Assembly: GCA_023489275.1 (NCBI GenBank)
Contig: JAMDDD010000028.1
Coordinates: forward strand, 1-40,211
Direction of reading: 5' to 3'
DNA: 40,211 nt
DNA from: Actinomycetota bacterium
Lineage (GTDB): Bacteria; Actinomycetota; Thermoleophilia; BMS3ABIN01
Of this stretch, positions 22,506 to 30,528 are shown piece by piece. The notes under the pieces were generated by a model, which saw nothing but the letters and a program-made list of their open reading frames with translations, was not told where the DNA came from and ran no database searches. The translations under genes and the position numbers were made by a program. Numbering within the stretch: the first letter of the stretch is position 1; each line of letters starts with the position of its first letter.

Positions 22506-24902
22506 TTGAGCAAAATCTGGGGCATACCCTTCTTTAAAAGATTAAGCACGAAGATGGTCGTGGGCTTTGTTGCCATTGTGGCCGTCTTCTCATTTCTGGG
22601 GCTGCTGGCTTCCCGGCAGATCAATCAGATGACTACCGCTGATAATGAAGCGGCCAGCCGTTCCGAAGCGCTGCACAACATTCATGACGCCCGGATGGCG
22701 GTCAGCAACCAGATTCAGTTCCGCTATGAGCTTCTCCTGGAAGGTAACGTTCAAAAGATTGACCAGTTCAAGGCGGCGGCGGCCCAGCGGGATCAGGCCC
22801 TGGCAATGGCGCGGACGCATGACGCAACCCCGGCCGAGCAGGCCCAGTTCCAGCAGATGGCAGCCGCCGATGCCGCTTTCGACAATAATTTTCTGCTCAG
22901 GATCGTCCCCTCCTGGCAGGCCGGCGACATGAAAGCGGTGCTGGCGCAGGAGCCTGCCGCCGATGCCTTGCAAACCAATATAGAAAAGATCAACGATCAA
23001 CTGGAGGCAAGTTTCCAGCAGCATTACGAGGCGGCGCGGGTTATAGACGACCAGGCTTCTTCCCGGGCGCGCAGCTACCTTTTCTTCGCGGCCATTCTTG
23101 GCATTAGCTTAAGCGCGCTGATCGGGGTCGTGTCAGCCACGAGACTCAACCGGCCGTTAAAAATGCTGAAACTGGCCAGCACGGCCATGACTGGCGGCGA
23201 CCTCGATCAACGAGTGGAAATTGTCACCAATGACGAGTTTGCCGAATTGGGGCAGTCATTTAACATGATGGCTGACGCCATCCAGCACAAAATAAATCAG
23301 TTGACACGATTATCGGATATTGCCCTGGCGATCAGTTCCGAATTTGACTGGGAAAGCGTTGTTGACATTGTTATGAAAAAAGGGATGGAGCTGACTGACT
23401 CAAAAGCGGCCGCGATCGTGCTTTACAATGAGCAGCATGGCGTGTTTACCGACACCTACACGGCCGGGCTCAGCGAGGCCTTTGTCAGCAAGATGCAATT
23501 CCGGCCCGGGGGGTTGGCCGATGAAGTGCTCAAGGGGGATGTGGCTGTTTTCAGCGATGACGTCAGCGCCAGGCACCGTCTCAGCAAGCTGGCGCGCGAA
23601 GAGGGAATCCGCGCTTTTATCTGCCTGCCGCTCAAGGTGCGCCAGAAAAAACTGGGGGTTTTTTACGTTTACAGCCGGGAGGCGGAGCGGTATGGCCGGG
23701 ATGAGCTGTCGATCCTGACGATCCTGTCCAACCAGGCCGCGATCGCGATCCAGAATGCCCAGAAACTGGAGCGCAGCCGCGAGGAGGCGGCCACCGACGG
23801 CCTCACCGGCCTCTATAATCAGCGTCATTTTTATGAGCGGCTGAAAGATGAAGCAGATCGGTCGAAACGGAATCAGAAACCGCTGTCGGTCATTTTCTGC
23901 GACCTGGACAAGTTCAAGACATTCAATGACCTGAACGGCCATGGCCTCGGCGACAAGGCGCTGAAGGATGTATCAAGAATCATCTCTGAGTCAAAAAGGG
24001 CTATCGATGTCGCCGCCCGCTACGGCGGCGAAGAGTTTGCCCTGATCCTGCCGGAAACCGACAGCTCCGGGGCGCAGATAATCGCTCATCGCATCCGGCG
24101 CCGCATCGCCGGGTTCATCTTCAAGACAAAGGCGCGCGGCAATACGTCTCTTTCGGTCAGTATTGGCGTCGCCAGCTATCCGGAAGACGCCGCCAGCACC
24201 CGCGACCTCGTCGACAAGGCCGACTGGGCAATGTACTACGGGAAGCGTAAGGGCGGCAACCGGGTAACGCTGTTCCATGAGGAGTCGGGAGAATTCGGCT
24301 GCGTCTCCCTGGAAGATCTGGTGCGGGAAGAGCTGTACATGGCAGCCGCCCAGGCAATCGCGACTGCAGTTGATGAACGAAACATTTATGATAAAGCGCA
24401 CGCGGAGTCAGTTGCCCGTATCTCTTCCAGTATCGCCATGCAGCTGGGCCTTGACGATGAGGAGATCCATCAGGTGCGCGTAGCCGGACTGCTGCATGAC
24501 ATCGGCCTGATCAGCGTCCCGGAAGAAATCATCAACAAGAGAGGCCGCTTGAGCGCCTGGGAATGGAATCGCGTCAAGGAGCATCCGGAGATCGGTGAGA
24601 TGATCCTGAAGCATCTGGCCAGCCTGCAAAGCTTCTTGCCGCTCGTCCGCCACCATCACGAGCACTATGACGGCTGCGGCTACCCGGACGGTTTGACAAC
24701 GGACAAGATTCCGCTCGGAGCCCGCATACTGTCGGTCGCGGACGCTTACCAGGCGATGACCACGGACCGGCCTTACCGCCGGGCGCTTTCACCGGAGCAA
24801 GCCCTGGACCAGCTGAGGCTGGGCGCAGGCACCCAGTTCGATCCGCAAATTGTTGACGCCTTTGAAGAACTCGTGAAACAGAGGCAGGCAAAAGCATCGT
24901 AA
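22506..24902 (+). CDS. membrane HAMP-GAF-GGDEF-HD-GYP c-di-GMP signalling protein
   Basis: The 798-residue protein combines both c-di-GMP activities. A membrane span (about 18-38), a helical extracytoplasmic sensor (about 40-190), a second span (about 192-212) and a HAMP domain (to about 265) are followed by a GAF domain (about 275-420). The GGDEF domain has the active motif GGEEF with an RxxD inhibitory site (RAID) exactly five residues before it, so product inhibition is likely. The HD-GYP domain has LLHDIGL and a HHEHYDGCGYPDGL-type signature, suggesting phosphodiesterase activity on c-di-GMP. Either half may dominate or act as a sensor. The TTG at 22506 has AAGGA nine bases upstream. Confidence 0.92.
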   Translation: MSKIWGIPFFKRLSTKMVVGFVAIVAVFSFLGLLASRQINQMTTADNEAASRSEALHNIHDARMAVSNQIQFRYELLLEGNVQKIDQFKAAAAQRDQALAMARTHDATPAEQAQFQQMAAADAAFDNNFLLRIVPSWQAGDMKAVLAQEPAADALQTNIEKINDQLEASFQQHYEAARVIDDQASSRARSYLFFAAILGISLSALIGVVSATRLNRPLKMLKLASTAMTGGDLDQRVEIVTNDEFAELGQSFNMMADAIQHKINQLTRLSDIALAISSEFDWESVVDIVMKKGMELTDSKAAAIVLYNEQHGVFTDTYTAGLSEAFVSKMQFRPGGLADEVLKGDVAVFSDDVSARHRLSKLAREEGIRAFICLPLKVRQKKLGVFYVYSREAERYGRDELSILTILSNQAAIAIQNAQKLERSREEAATDGLTGLYNQRHFYERLKDEADRSKRNQKPLSVIFCDLDKFKTFNDLNGHGLGDKALKDVSRIISESKRAIDVAARYGGEEFALILPETDSSGAQIIAHRIRRRIAGFIFKTKARGNTSLSVSIGVASYPEDAASTRDLVDKADWAMYYGKRKGGNRVTLFHEESGEFGCVSLEDLVREELYMAAAQAIATAVDERNIYDKAHAESVARISSSIAMQLGLDDEEIHQVRVAGLLHDIGLISVPEEIINKRGRLSAWEWNRVKEHPEIGEMILKHLASLQSFLPLVRHHHEHYDGCGYPDGLTTDKIPLGARILSVADAYQAMTTDRPYRRALSPEQALDQLRLGAGTQFDPQIVDAFEELVKQRQAKAS

Positions 24903-24940
24903 AACGGATGCTGATGCTGGTTTTCGGGCTCTTGCTTTTT

Positions 24941-24967
24941 CGTTAAACGTCTCACGATTAACGTTTT
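24941..24967 (+). terminator. hairpin with T tract after the c-di-GMP gene
   Basis: CGTTAAACGT (24941-24950), loop CTC, and ACGATTAACG (24954-24963) form a ten-position stem with one central A-A mismatch, followed by TTTTATG. It lies 38 bases behind the plus-strand stop and overlaps the 3' end of the convergent small gene. The stem is A/T-rich, so efficiency is uncertain. Confidence 0.45.
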
Positions 24968-25176
24968 ATGTATTTCGATGCGAATTCGCCGGCTTCCATG
25001 GTTTCCCAGTCATGCTTTATCACCTTGTCGCGGGCGGCCTCCAGCGGTCCGGCGAGGGAATGCGGGCAGAAGATCAGCTTGATAACCTTGCCGCCGGCAT
25101 CGGTTATTTCCGCTATCCGGTCGTCCCTGCCGGCGGGAATGATCCTTAAACCATACTTTTCCCGGGCGGTGGTCAT
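24958..25176 (-). CDS. 72-residue protein of unknown function, coupled to cca
   Basis: I do not recognise this family. The protein has an N-terminal beta-like half (YGLRIIPAGRDDRIAEITDAGGKVIKLIF), a CPHSL turn and a helical C-terminus (AARDKVIKHDWETMEAGEFASKYIKR). Its ATG overlaps the cca stop by four bases (ATGA), which is good evidence for translation in the same operon. It is the last gene of the minus-strand run from acpS. A link to tRNA maturation would be a guess based only on coupling. Confidence 0.65.
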   Translation of the reverse strand: MTTAREKYGLRIIPAGRDDRIAEITDAGGKVIKLIFCPHSLAGPLEAARDKVIKHDWETMEAGEFASKYIKR

Positions 25177-26684
25177 AACCCTTCCGCCAGCATCCGTGTC
25201 GCCGCCGCCAGCGCCTCTTCGCGGGAAGCGATCAGCCCCAGCTGCTGCTCTTCAAGCAGCCGGTCCAGCAGCCGGCCGATCACCGGACCCGGCGGCAGGC
25301 CCAGAGCCTTCATCAGGTCATTGCCTCCCACCAGCTTGGGCGGCGGGGCTGCACTTTCGGCAAAACACATTGACATCATCTCTCTGGCCAGATCAAGATG
25401 CTCTTCAATATCGGCTTCCGACACCAGGACGCCCCGAACCGAAAGCCGGTCCGAAACCGACAGCATGATCAGCTCCGGCGTCCACGGATCGGTCGCCCGC
25501 AGGTACCGCAGCCGCGCCCGGTCGCTGGGCGGGCGCTGCATGAGCAGCCCCTCAAAGCGCATGTGCTTTCCCACCAGGAATGATACGGCGCGGGTGACGG
25601 CGGCGCCCGCTTTGAAACGGTGGAGGATCGCTGTCACCATTTCGGCGCCGCGGCGGTCATGCTCGAAAAAGCGCACCTGGCCGCCGGCATCGATAAATTT
25701 GCAGTAGGGCTTGGCAATGTCGTGCATTAAGGAAGAAAAGCTCATCAGGAAAGGCCAGCCGGCGTTGCCGGCCACCCGCATCCGGCGGCGCTCCCGCAGC
25801 CTGTCGGCCTGATCCGGAAAGAACCGGCCTGGATCCCGGATGATGGACTCCAGAGCCCGGCAATTTTCCAGCGTGTGTTCGAAAACGTCGAGGTGGTGGT
25901 AATCATTCTGCTCAACCATCTTCAGCGCCGTCATTTCCGGCAGGACCGCCTGGAGCAGCTCCAGCTCGTCCAGGCGGCGGACGGCGGCCACCGCGCCCGG
26001 CGCCTCCAGCAGCAACACCAGCTCGGAAAACACCCGCTCCGCCGCGGGGGCAAGCGCCAGCCCGGCGCGTTCCCGGACCAGTGCTTCGGTGCGGGGATCG
26101 CACTTGAGACCGGTGGTTTTTTCCAGCCGCACGGCTCGCAGGAGCCGGAGCGGATCCCGGTCGAAGGCGCGGTCGCTGGCGGCCCGGAGCCGCTGGGCGC
26201 CCAGATCGTCCCGGCCGCCCAGCGGATCGATGACATTCTTCATCTCCGTAAGATCAACGGCCATGGCGTTGACGGTAAAATCGCGGTCCCGCAGATCCTC
26301 TTCGATGGTGGCGGCTCTCAGGCCAACAAAGTCCCAGGTAACGCCCGGGAAAGCGTCCGTGTGGCCTGAAGAAGAACCGTGGGGCGAGCCGGCAAGAGCG
26401 CCGGCGCCGGGACCGCCGTTGCCGCCGGGATCAGGCTCTGCTTTCGTGCCGGTTCCGGGCGCGATTACCCGGCAGGCCTTGAATTCTTCTGACATGGTAA
26501 AAAAACTGCCGCCGACGCTGTCGGCAAAAGCGCGCGCCACCGGCGCCGGATCTTCATCGGTGGCCAGATCGATATCGCAGGGCGACTTGCCCATCAGCAG
26601 ATCGCGCACGGTGCCACCCACCAGCCAGGCGCGCACCCCGGCGCCGCCCAGCCATTTCCGCGCCGCATCGACCGCCGGTGTCAT
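25173..26684 (-). CDS. cca: CCA tRNA nucleotidyltransferase / poly(A) polymerase family
   Basis: The N-terminal nucleotidyltransferase head carries GGTVRD and the metal-binding DID of SPCDIDLATD, the DRDFTVNAMA segment and the RLLRAVRLE motif. A C-terminal HD domain is recognisable from SSLMHDIAKP. Such proteins add or repair the 3' CCA of tRNAs, using ATP and CTP. The head holds an insertion of about 45 residues, rich in Gly/Pro/Ser, between the two strands that follow the DID motif. The start at ATG 26684 gives the family-typical length and begins just after the alr stop; an in-frame start at 26738 would overlap alr by 43 bases. The tRNA in this window encodes its CCA, so here the enzyme may mainly repair tRNA ends. 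Confidence 0.9.
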   Translation of the reverse strand: MTPAVDAARKWLGGAGVRAWLVGGTVRDLLMGKSPCDIDLATDEDPAPVARAFADSVGGSFFTMSEEFKACRVIAPGTGTKAEPDPGGNGGPGAGALAGSPHGSSSGHTDAFPGVTWDFVGLRAATIEEDLRDRDFTVNAMAVDLTEMKNVIDPLGGRDDLGAQRLRAASDRAFDRDPLRLLRAVRLEKTTGLKCDPRTEALVRERAGLALAPAAERVFSELVLLLEAPGAVAAVRRLDELELLQAVLPEMTALKMVEQNDYHHLDVFEHTLENCRALESIIRDPGRFFPDQADRLRERRRMRVAGNAGWPFLMSFSSLMHDIAKPYCKFIDAGGQVRFFEHDRRGAEMVTAILHRFKAGAAVTRAVSFLVGKHMRFEGLLMQRPPSDRARLRYLRATDPWTPELIMLSVSDRLSVRGVLVSEADIEEHLDLAREMMSMCFAESAAPPPKLVGGNDLMKALGLPPGPVIGRLLDRLLEEQQLGLIASREEALAAATRMLAEGL

Positions 26685-26695
26685 CGGACCCGAGT

Positions 26696-27808
26696 CTATC
26701 CGGCGTACCTTCTTTCCACCCGCGCCGAAAGGCCGCAAGTCACTTCGTAGTTGATAGTTCCCAGAATCCGTGCCACTTCCTCGGCGGTAATAGTTTCATT
26801 GCCCTGGCTGCCGATGAGAACGGCTTCATCCCCCGGCTTGACGCCCGTTTGCGTTCCTAGATCAACTGTGGTCAAGTCCATTGACACCCTGCCAACAATC
26901 GGATAAGGGCGGCCTCCGATCAGAGCGCGCCCCCGGTTTGACAGCCGGCGGCTGACTCCGTCCGCATATCCGATCGGGATGATCCCGAGGTAGTTGTACC
27001 CGGGAGCGGTCCAGGTGCGGCCGTAGCCCACCGTATCGCCTTCCACCAGCCGCTTGACGTCTGCCACATATGAGGAAAGTTTCAGCGCCGGCCGGAGGCC
27101 GTCATCCCAGGGATTTTTCTGAAACGGCGACATGCCATAAATGGCAATGCCGCAGCGGACAAAATCGAAATGAGCCTGGGGGAACCGGATGGCTGCCGCG
27201 CTGTTGGCGCAGTGGAAGCGCACCGGCGAGGCCGCCCTGAGCAGCACCGGCTTGACCGCTTCGTCAAAGGCGCGCACCTGATAGTCAAAAAAATCCTCGT
27301 CGGCTTCATCAGCGGTGGCAAAATGCGTCATCAGGCCGGCCATCTCCAGCTCGGGCGCGGTGTCAATTTCATCCAGGAATCCGGGGAGGCCGCGGGGCAA
27401 AAGACCCAGGCGCCGCATGCCCGTATCAACCTTCACATGCACCCGCAGCCTGCGGCTGCCGAGGCGGCTGCTGGCGGCAATCAGGCGGAGAAAGGAGCCA
27501 GACCAGACCAGCACCTCCGCCTCCGCGCCGATAGCCAGATCCAGCTCCGCCGCGGTGAGCGGCCCCATTACCAGGATGCTCCCCTCGATACCGGCCTCCC
27601 TCAGCTCGGCGGCTTCTGCCGCCGTAGCCACACCCAATGACTCAGCGCCCGCCGCCAGGCTCGCCCGCGCCACTGGCGGCGCCCCGTGTCCGTAACCGTT
27701 TGCCTTCACCACGGCCATCAGGCCGGCGCCGGGGGAAAGCCGCTCGATCAGCGAGGCCACATTGTGGCGGATGCAACCAAGGTCGATCGTGGCCAGCGCG
27801 CGGGGCAA
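26696..27808 (-). CDS. alr: alanine racemase
   Basis: The 370-residue PLP enzyme interconverts L- and D-alanine, supplying D-Ala for peptidoglycan. The PLP lysine is K35 in VVKANGYGHG. The second catalytic residue is the Tyr in IGYADGVSRRL, in the C-terminal beta domain. The start is TTG at 27808, six bases after the end of the CBS-domain gene, with a GGGGTGAT ribosome site that overlaps the CBS stop codon. The acpS-nnr-(CBS)-alr order is close to that seen in many Actinobacteria. Confidence 0.95.
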   Translation of the reverse strand: MPRALATIDLGCIRHNVASLIERLSPGAGLMAVVKANGYGHGAPPVARASLAAGAESLGVATAAEAAELREAGIEGSILVMGPLTAAELDLAIGAEAEVLVWSGSFLRLIAASSRLGSRRLRVHVKVDTGMRRLGLLPRGLPGFLDEIDTAPELEMAGLMTHFATADEADEDFFDYQVRAFDEAVKPVLLRAASPVRFHCANSAAAIRFPQAHFDFVRCGIAIYGMSPFQKNPWDDGLRPALKLSSYVADVKRLVEGDTVGYGRTWTAPGYNYLGIIPIGYADGVSRRLSNRGRALIGGRPYPIVGRVSMDLTTVDLGTQTGVKPGDEAVLIGSQGNETITAEEVARILGTINYEVTCGLSARVERRYAG

Positions 27809-27814
27809 GCGGGA

Positions 27815-28291
27815 TCACCCCGCCATCGCCCGCACCACGTCGGCGCGGGTGACGATTCCCACCAGCGCGTCGCCGTCGAGCACCGGCAGGCGGTTGATCT
27901 GCTGGTCGGACATGATCGTAGCAAGCTCATGAAGCGGCGCGTCTTTTTGAACGACTTTAACATTTGTGGTCATTATGTCTTTCACCGACGACGCCGCCGC
28001 ATGGCGAACGCGCTCGTCAAATTTCTTGACGCTCTCCAGGAAGATAACGCTGTCCATGAAGCTGATGTAATGGGGGAAGTGAATATCGGCGTCCATTTCC
28101 ACCATGTCGCCTTCGGTAACGATGCCCACCACGCGTTCCCGGTCATCAACGACGGGAACGCCGCTGATCCGGTGGTCGGCCATAAGCTGCGCCAGTTCCT
28201 TGACCTTGGCGCTCTCATGAATCGTAATCACATCGGCGGTCATAATGTCGGCGGCTGTTGGTTCATTTGTCTGTCCGGATGCTTCCATCAT
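27815..28291 (-). CDS. tandem CBS-domain protein
   Basis: The 158-residue protein consists of two CBS domains: IMTADVITIHESAKVKELAQLMADHRISGVPVVDD near the N-terminus and IMTTNVKVVQKDAPLHELATIMSDQQINRLPVLDG near the C-terminus, each followed by a VGIVT segment. A helical insertion of about 40 residues (FPHYISFMDSVIFLESVKKFDERVRHAA) separates the halves, as in stand-alone CBS proteins that bind adenosine nucleotides. The partner protein is unknown. It is embedded between nnr and alr with gaps of nine and six bases, so it is part of the operon. Confidence 0.9.
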   Translation of the reverse strand: MMEASGQTNEPTAADIMTADVITIHESAKVKELAQLMADHRISGVPVVDDRERVVGIVTEGDMVEMDADIHFPHYISFMDSVIFLESVKKFDERVRHAAASSVKDIMTTNVKVVQKDAPLHELATIMSDQQINRLPVLDGDALVGIVTRADVVRAMAG

Positions 28292-28300
28292 TCCTTCCCG

Positions 28301-29947
28301 TTATTCCTGTGCGTGAATCTGGGCAAATGCCAGTGGCAGATAGTCTAGCAGGTCAGATGCGACAAGATTATCCTGATTCAGGTCTTCCGCAGCCAGGTCC
28401 GCGGCGGCGCCGTGCAAAAAGACGCCCGCGGCGGCGGCCAGCAGCGGCGGCAGCCCCTTGGCCAGCAGGGCGGCGATCAGGCCCGTGAGCACATCGCCGG
28501 CGCCGGCGGTGGCCAGACCCGGGTTGCCGCTGGGGTTAACCAGCACCACATCACCGTCCGTGACGACCGTCTGCGCGCCCTTGAGGACGATCACTCCTCC
28601 TGATTTTCTGGCGGCCGAGCGCGCGTGCCTGAGACGGTGGGCCGCGACCTCATCCGAGGATATCCCCAGCAACCGGCCGAGTTCGCCGGCGTGCGGCGTC
28701 AGCACCGTCGGCCCGGGCCGCTTCTTCAGCGCCGGCAGCCGGCCCGCCATGGCGTTCAGACCGTCCGCGTCCAGCACGACAGGCGCCGTCGCCGTGGCCA
28801 GGAACTTCCGCGCCAGCTTGAAGCTTTCCGGGCGCCGGCCCATCCCGGGCCCCAGGGCGACACTGTCAAACGCGGCTGCGGCATCAAACAGGCGGCCGGC
28901 GTCATCCTCCAGCAGGCAGCCGGCTCCCGCATCCGCCAGGGGCAGCGTCATTACCTCCAGCAGTTTCTGCTCGAAGACCGGGTTGAGGCTGGCGGGAACA
29001 GCGGCGGTGACCACGCCCGCCCCAGCCCTCAGGGCTGCTTCGGACGCCATGCAGGCCGCACCGGTAAGACCGGTCGAGCCGCCGGCGACCAGCACCCGCC
29101 CGGCACTGAATTTGTGGCCGGCCTCGGTTTTGGCCGGGATCACCGCCGCGAGCAGCTCCGGGTCAATCAGGAAATGGTCCGCGGCCGCGCCGCAGTCTTC
29201 CGGTATGCCGATATCGGACAGGATGACGTCTCCGGAAAGGTACCCGCCAGGAGACACGAAATGCCCGACTTTGGGCGCGTGAAAGGTAACCGTGGCGTCG
29301 GCCGCCAGCGAGTTGGCAGCGGTCTCGCCGGTGGATGCGTCCACCCCGGAAGCAACGTCGATCGCGACCACGGGGATGTCGCCGGCCGCGCCGGCCTCGG
29401 CCGCGGTGCTGATAAACTCAGCGGCCTTTCCCCGCGGTTCGCCGCTAAAACCGGTACCAAAAATAGCATCAATGACAACGCAGTCACCGGCCAGCGCTTG
29501 CCGCAGGGTGACGGCCGATGGTGCATGGTCGACCTTTAGCCCCATCTTCTTCAGAACTTTCAGGTTGACAAGAGCGTCACCGGAATAATCCCCCGCGGGC
29601 GCCGTCGCCAGGACCCGCACGCCCGCGCCCGCCTCAAGCAGATGCCGCGCCGCCACAAACCCGTCGCCGCCGTTGTTGCCCTTGCCGGCCAGTATCACAA
29701 AACAGTGTTCATCACAATAATTTTCCAGCAGATACTCAGCCACAGCCAGGCCGGCGCGCTCCATCAGAACCACGCCGGGGATCCCCAGGCCATCGATCGC
29801 GGCGGCATCGGTGCGCCGCATCTGCGCCGCCGTGTACAGCGGAAGCATATGCGAGAGGAAAGTTTCGCTTTGGCTATTTGACGTAGCTTGGTTTTTTGCT
29901 CGCGGCAACTCGCATTTTGCGGTTGACTTTTCAGGTTTGACAGACAA
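28301..29947 (-). CDS. nnr: bifunctional NAD(P)H-hydrate epimerase / ADP-dependent dehydratase
   Basis: This fused repair enzyme returns damaged NAD(P)HX to NAD(P)H. The N-terminal epimerase part (about residues 45-255) has LAGKGNNGGDGFVAARHL. The C-terminal dehydratase part (about 262-540) has the ribokinase-like GAGDVLTGLIAALL motif and a VLTPHAGELGRL segment. The TTG at 29947 has a very strong ribosome site (AAGGAGG at 29958-29952). The ATG at 29848, where the family homology begins, has none, so a 33-residue N-terminal extension seems to be translated. The gene lies 16 bases after acpS. Confidence 0.93.
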   Translation of the reverse strand: MSVKPEKSTAKCELPRAKNQATSNSQSETFLSHMLPLYTAAQMRRTDAAAIDGLGIPGVVLMERAGLAVAEYLLENYCDEHCFVILAGKGNNGGDGFVAARHLLEAGAGVRVLATAPAGDYSGDALVNLKVLKKMGLKVDHAPSAVTLRQALAGDCVVIDAIFGTGFSGEPRGKAAEFISTAAEAGAAGDIPVVAIDVASGVDASTGETAANSLAADATVTFHAPKVGHFVSPGGYLSGDVILSDIGIPEDCGAAADHFLIDPELLAAVIPAKTEAGHKFSAGRVLVAGGSTGLTGAACMASEAALRAGAGVVTAAVPASLNPVFEQKLLEVMTLPLADAGAGCLLEDDAGRLFDAAAAFDSVALGPGMGRRPESFKLARKFLATATAPVVLDADGLNAMAGRLPALKKRPGPTVLTPHAGELGRLLGISSDEVAAHRLRHARSAARKSGGVIVLKGAQTVVTDGDVVLVNPSGNPGLATAGAGDVLTGLIAALLAKGLPPLLAAAAGVFLHGAAADLAAEDLNQDNLVASDLLDYLPLAFAQIHAQE

Positions 29948-29963
29948 CTTGCCTCCTTGGACC

Positions 29964-30338
29964 TTACACGTTAGGGTTTCCGCTCTTCGCTACCACAACC
30001 GCAACCGAGACCGAATCGCTGTGGCTGAGCGACAGCTCAAGCGACACGGCGCCGGCGCGGCGGGCAACTTCCGCCGTGGCGCCGCTAACGCTTACCTGTG
30101 GCCGGTCGCTGCCGGAGTTAACCACTTCGATCTCCTGCCAGGAAATCACGCCGGTGCCAAGCGCCTTGCCAACCGCTTCCTTGGCGGCGAACCGGGCGGC
30201 GAAATGCCTGGCCGGAACCCGCTTCGACAGGCAGTATTCCCGCTCCCGCCTCGTAAAAACCCTGTCTGCCAGCCGGGACCGGCGAGCCAGGACCCGGGCA
30301 AACCGCCCGTTTTCAATGATGTCGATTCCGACACGCAT
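29964..30338 (-). CDS. acpS: holo-[acyl-carrier-protein] synthase
   Basis: The 124-residue enzyme transfers 4'-phosphopantetheine from CoA to the serine of acyl carrier protein. The two signature regions are present: VGIDIIENGRF at the N-terminus, with the metal-binding Asp, and FAAKEAVGKALG in the middle. The C-terminal LSLSHSDSVSVAVVVA strand is also typical. The ATG at 30338 is fixed by AAGGAG six bases upstream; an in-frame start at 30404 would add 22 unrelated residues. It is the first gene of a probable six-gene minus-strand operon. Confidence 0.95.
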   Translation of the reverse strand: MRVGIDIIENGRFARVLARRSRLADRVFTRREREYCLSKRVPARHFAARFAAKEAVGKALGTGVISWQEIEVVNSGSDRPQVSVSGATAEVARRAGAVSLELSLSHSDSVSVAVVVAKSGNPNV

Positions 30339-30427
30339 GTAAAGCTCCTTATCAAGACGAGGAGGGTGCTTGCCGCCTTCCGCAACCGTCACAGATATTA
30401 TCATTTTCCCTCTTGGCTTAAGTAGTT

Positions 30428-30491
30428 CCGGCGCTCGCCGGAGAAGGGGATTTTACGACGCGGTGGAAAACCCCCGACCGGCCGCCGCCGG
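30428..30491. other. twin GC-rich hairpins between divergent acpS and the TPR gene
   Basis: Two near-identical small palindromes, CCGGC-GCTC-GCCGG (30428-30441) and CCGGC-CGCC-GCCGG (30478-30491), lie exactly 50 bases apart in the 190-base space between divergent genes. They may be regulator binding sites or RNA hairpins in the leader of the TPR gene. GC-rich chance palindromes are also common in such genomes. Confidence 0.35.
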
Positions 30492-30528
30492 TTAAAGAAT
30501 CTCCTCCTGCTGCCGATGAAATCGTGTT

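Noticed and set aside
28458-29539. Two plus-strand open frames of 274 and 304 codons opposite nnr
   Set aside because: Both lie fully inside the clearly coding nnr gene, have Ser/Ala/Arg- or Gly/Arg-biased composition typical of antisense frames in GC-rich DNA, and have no ribosome sites.
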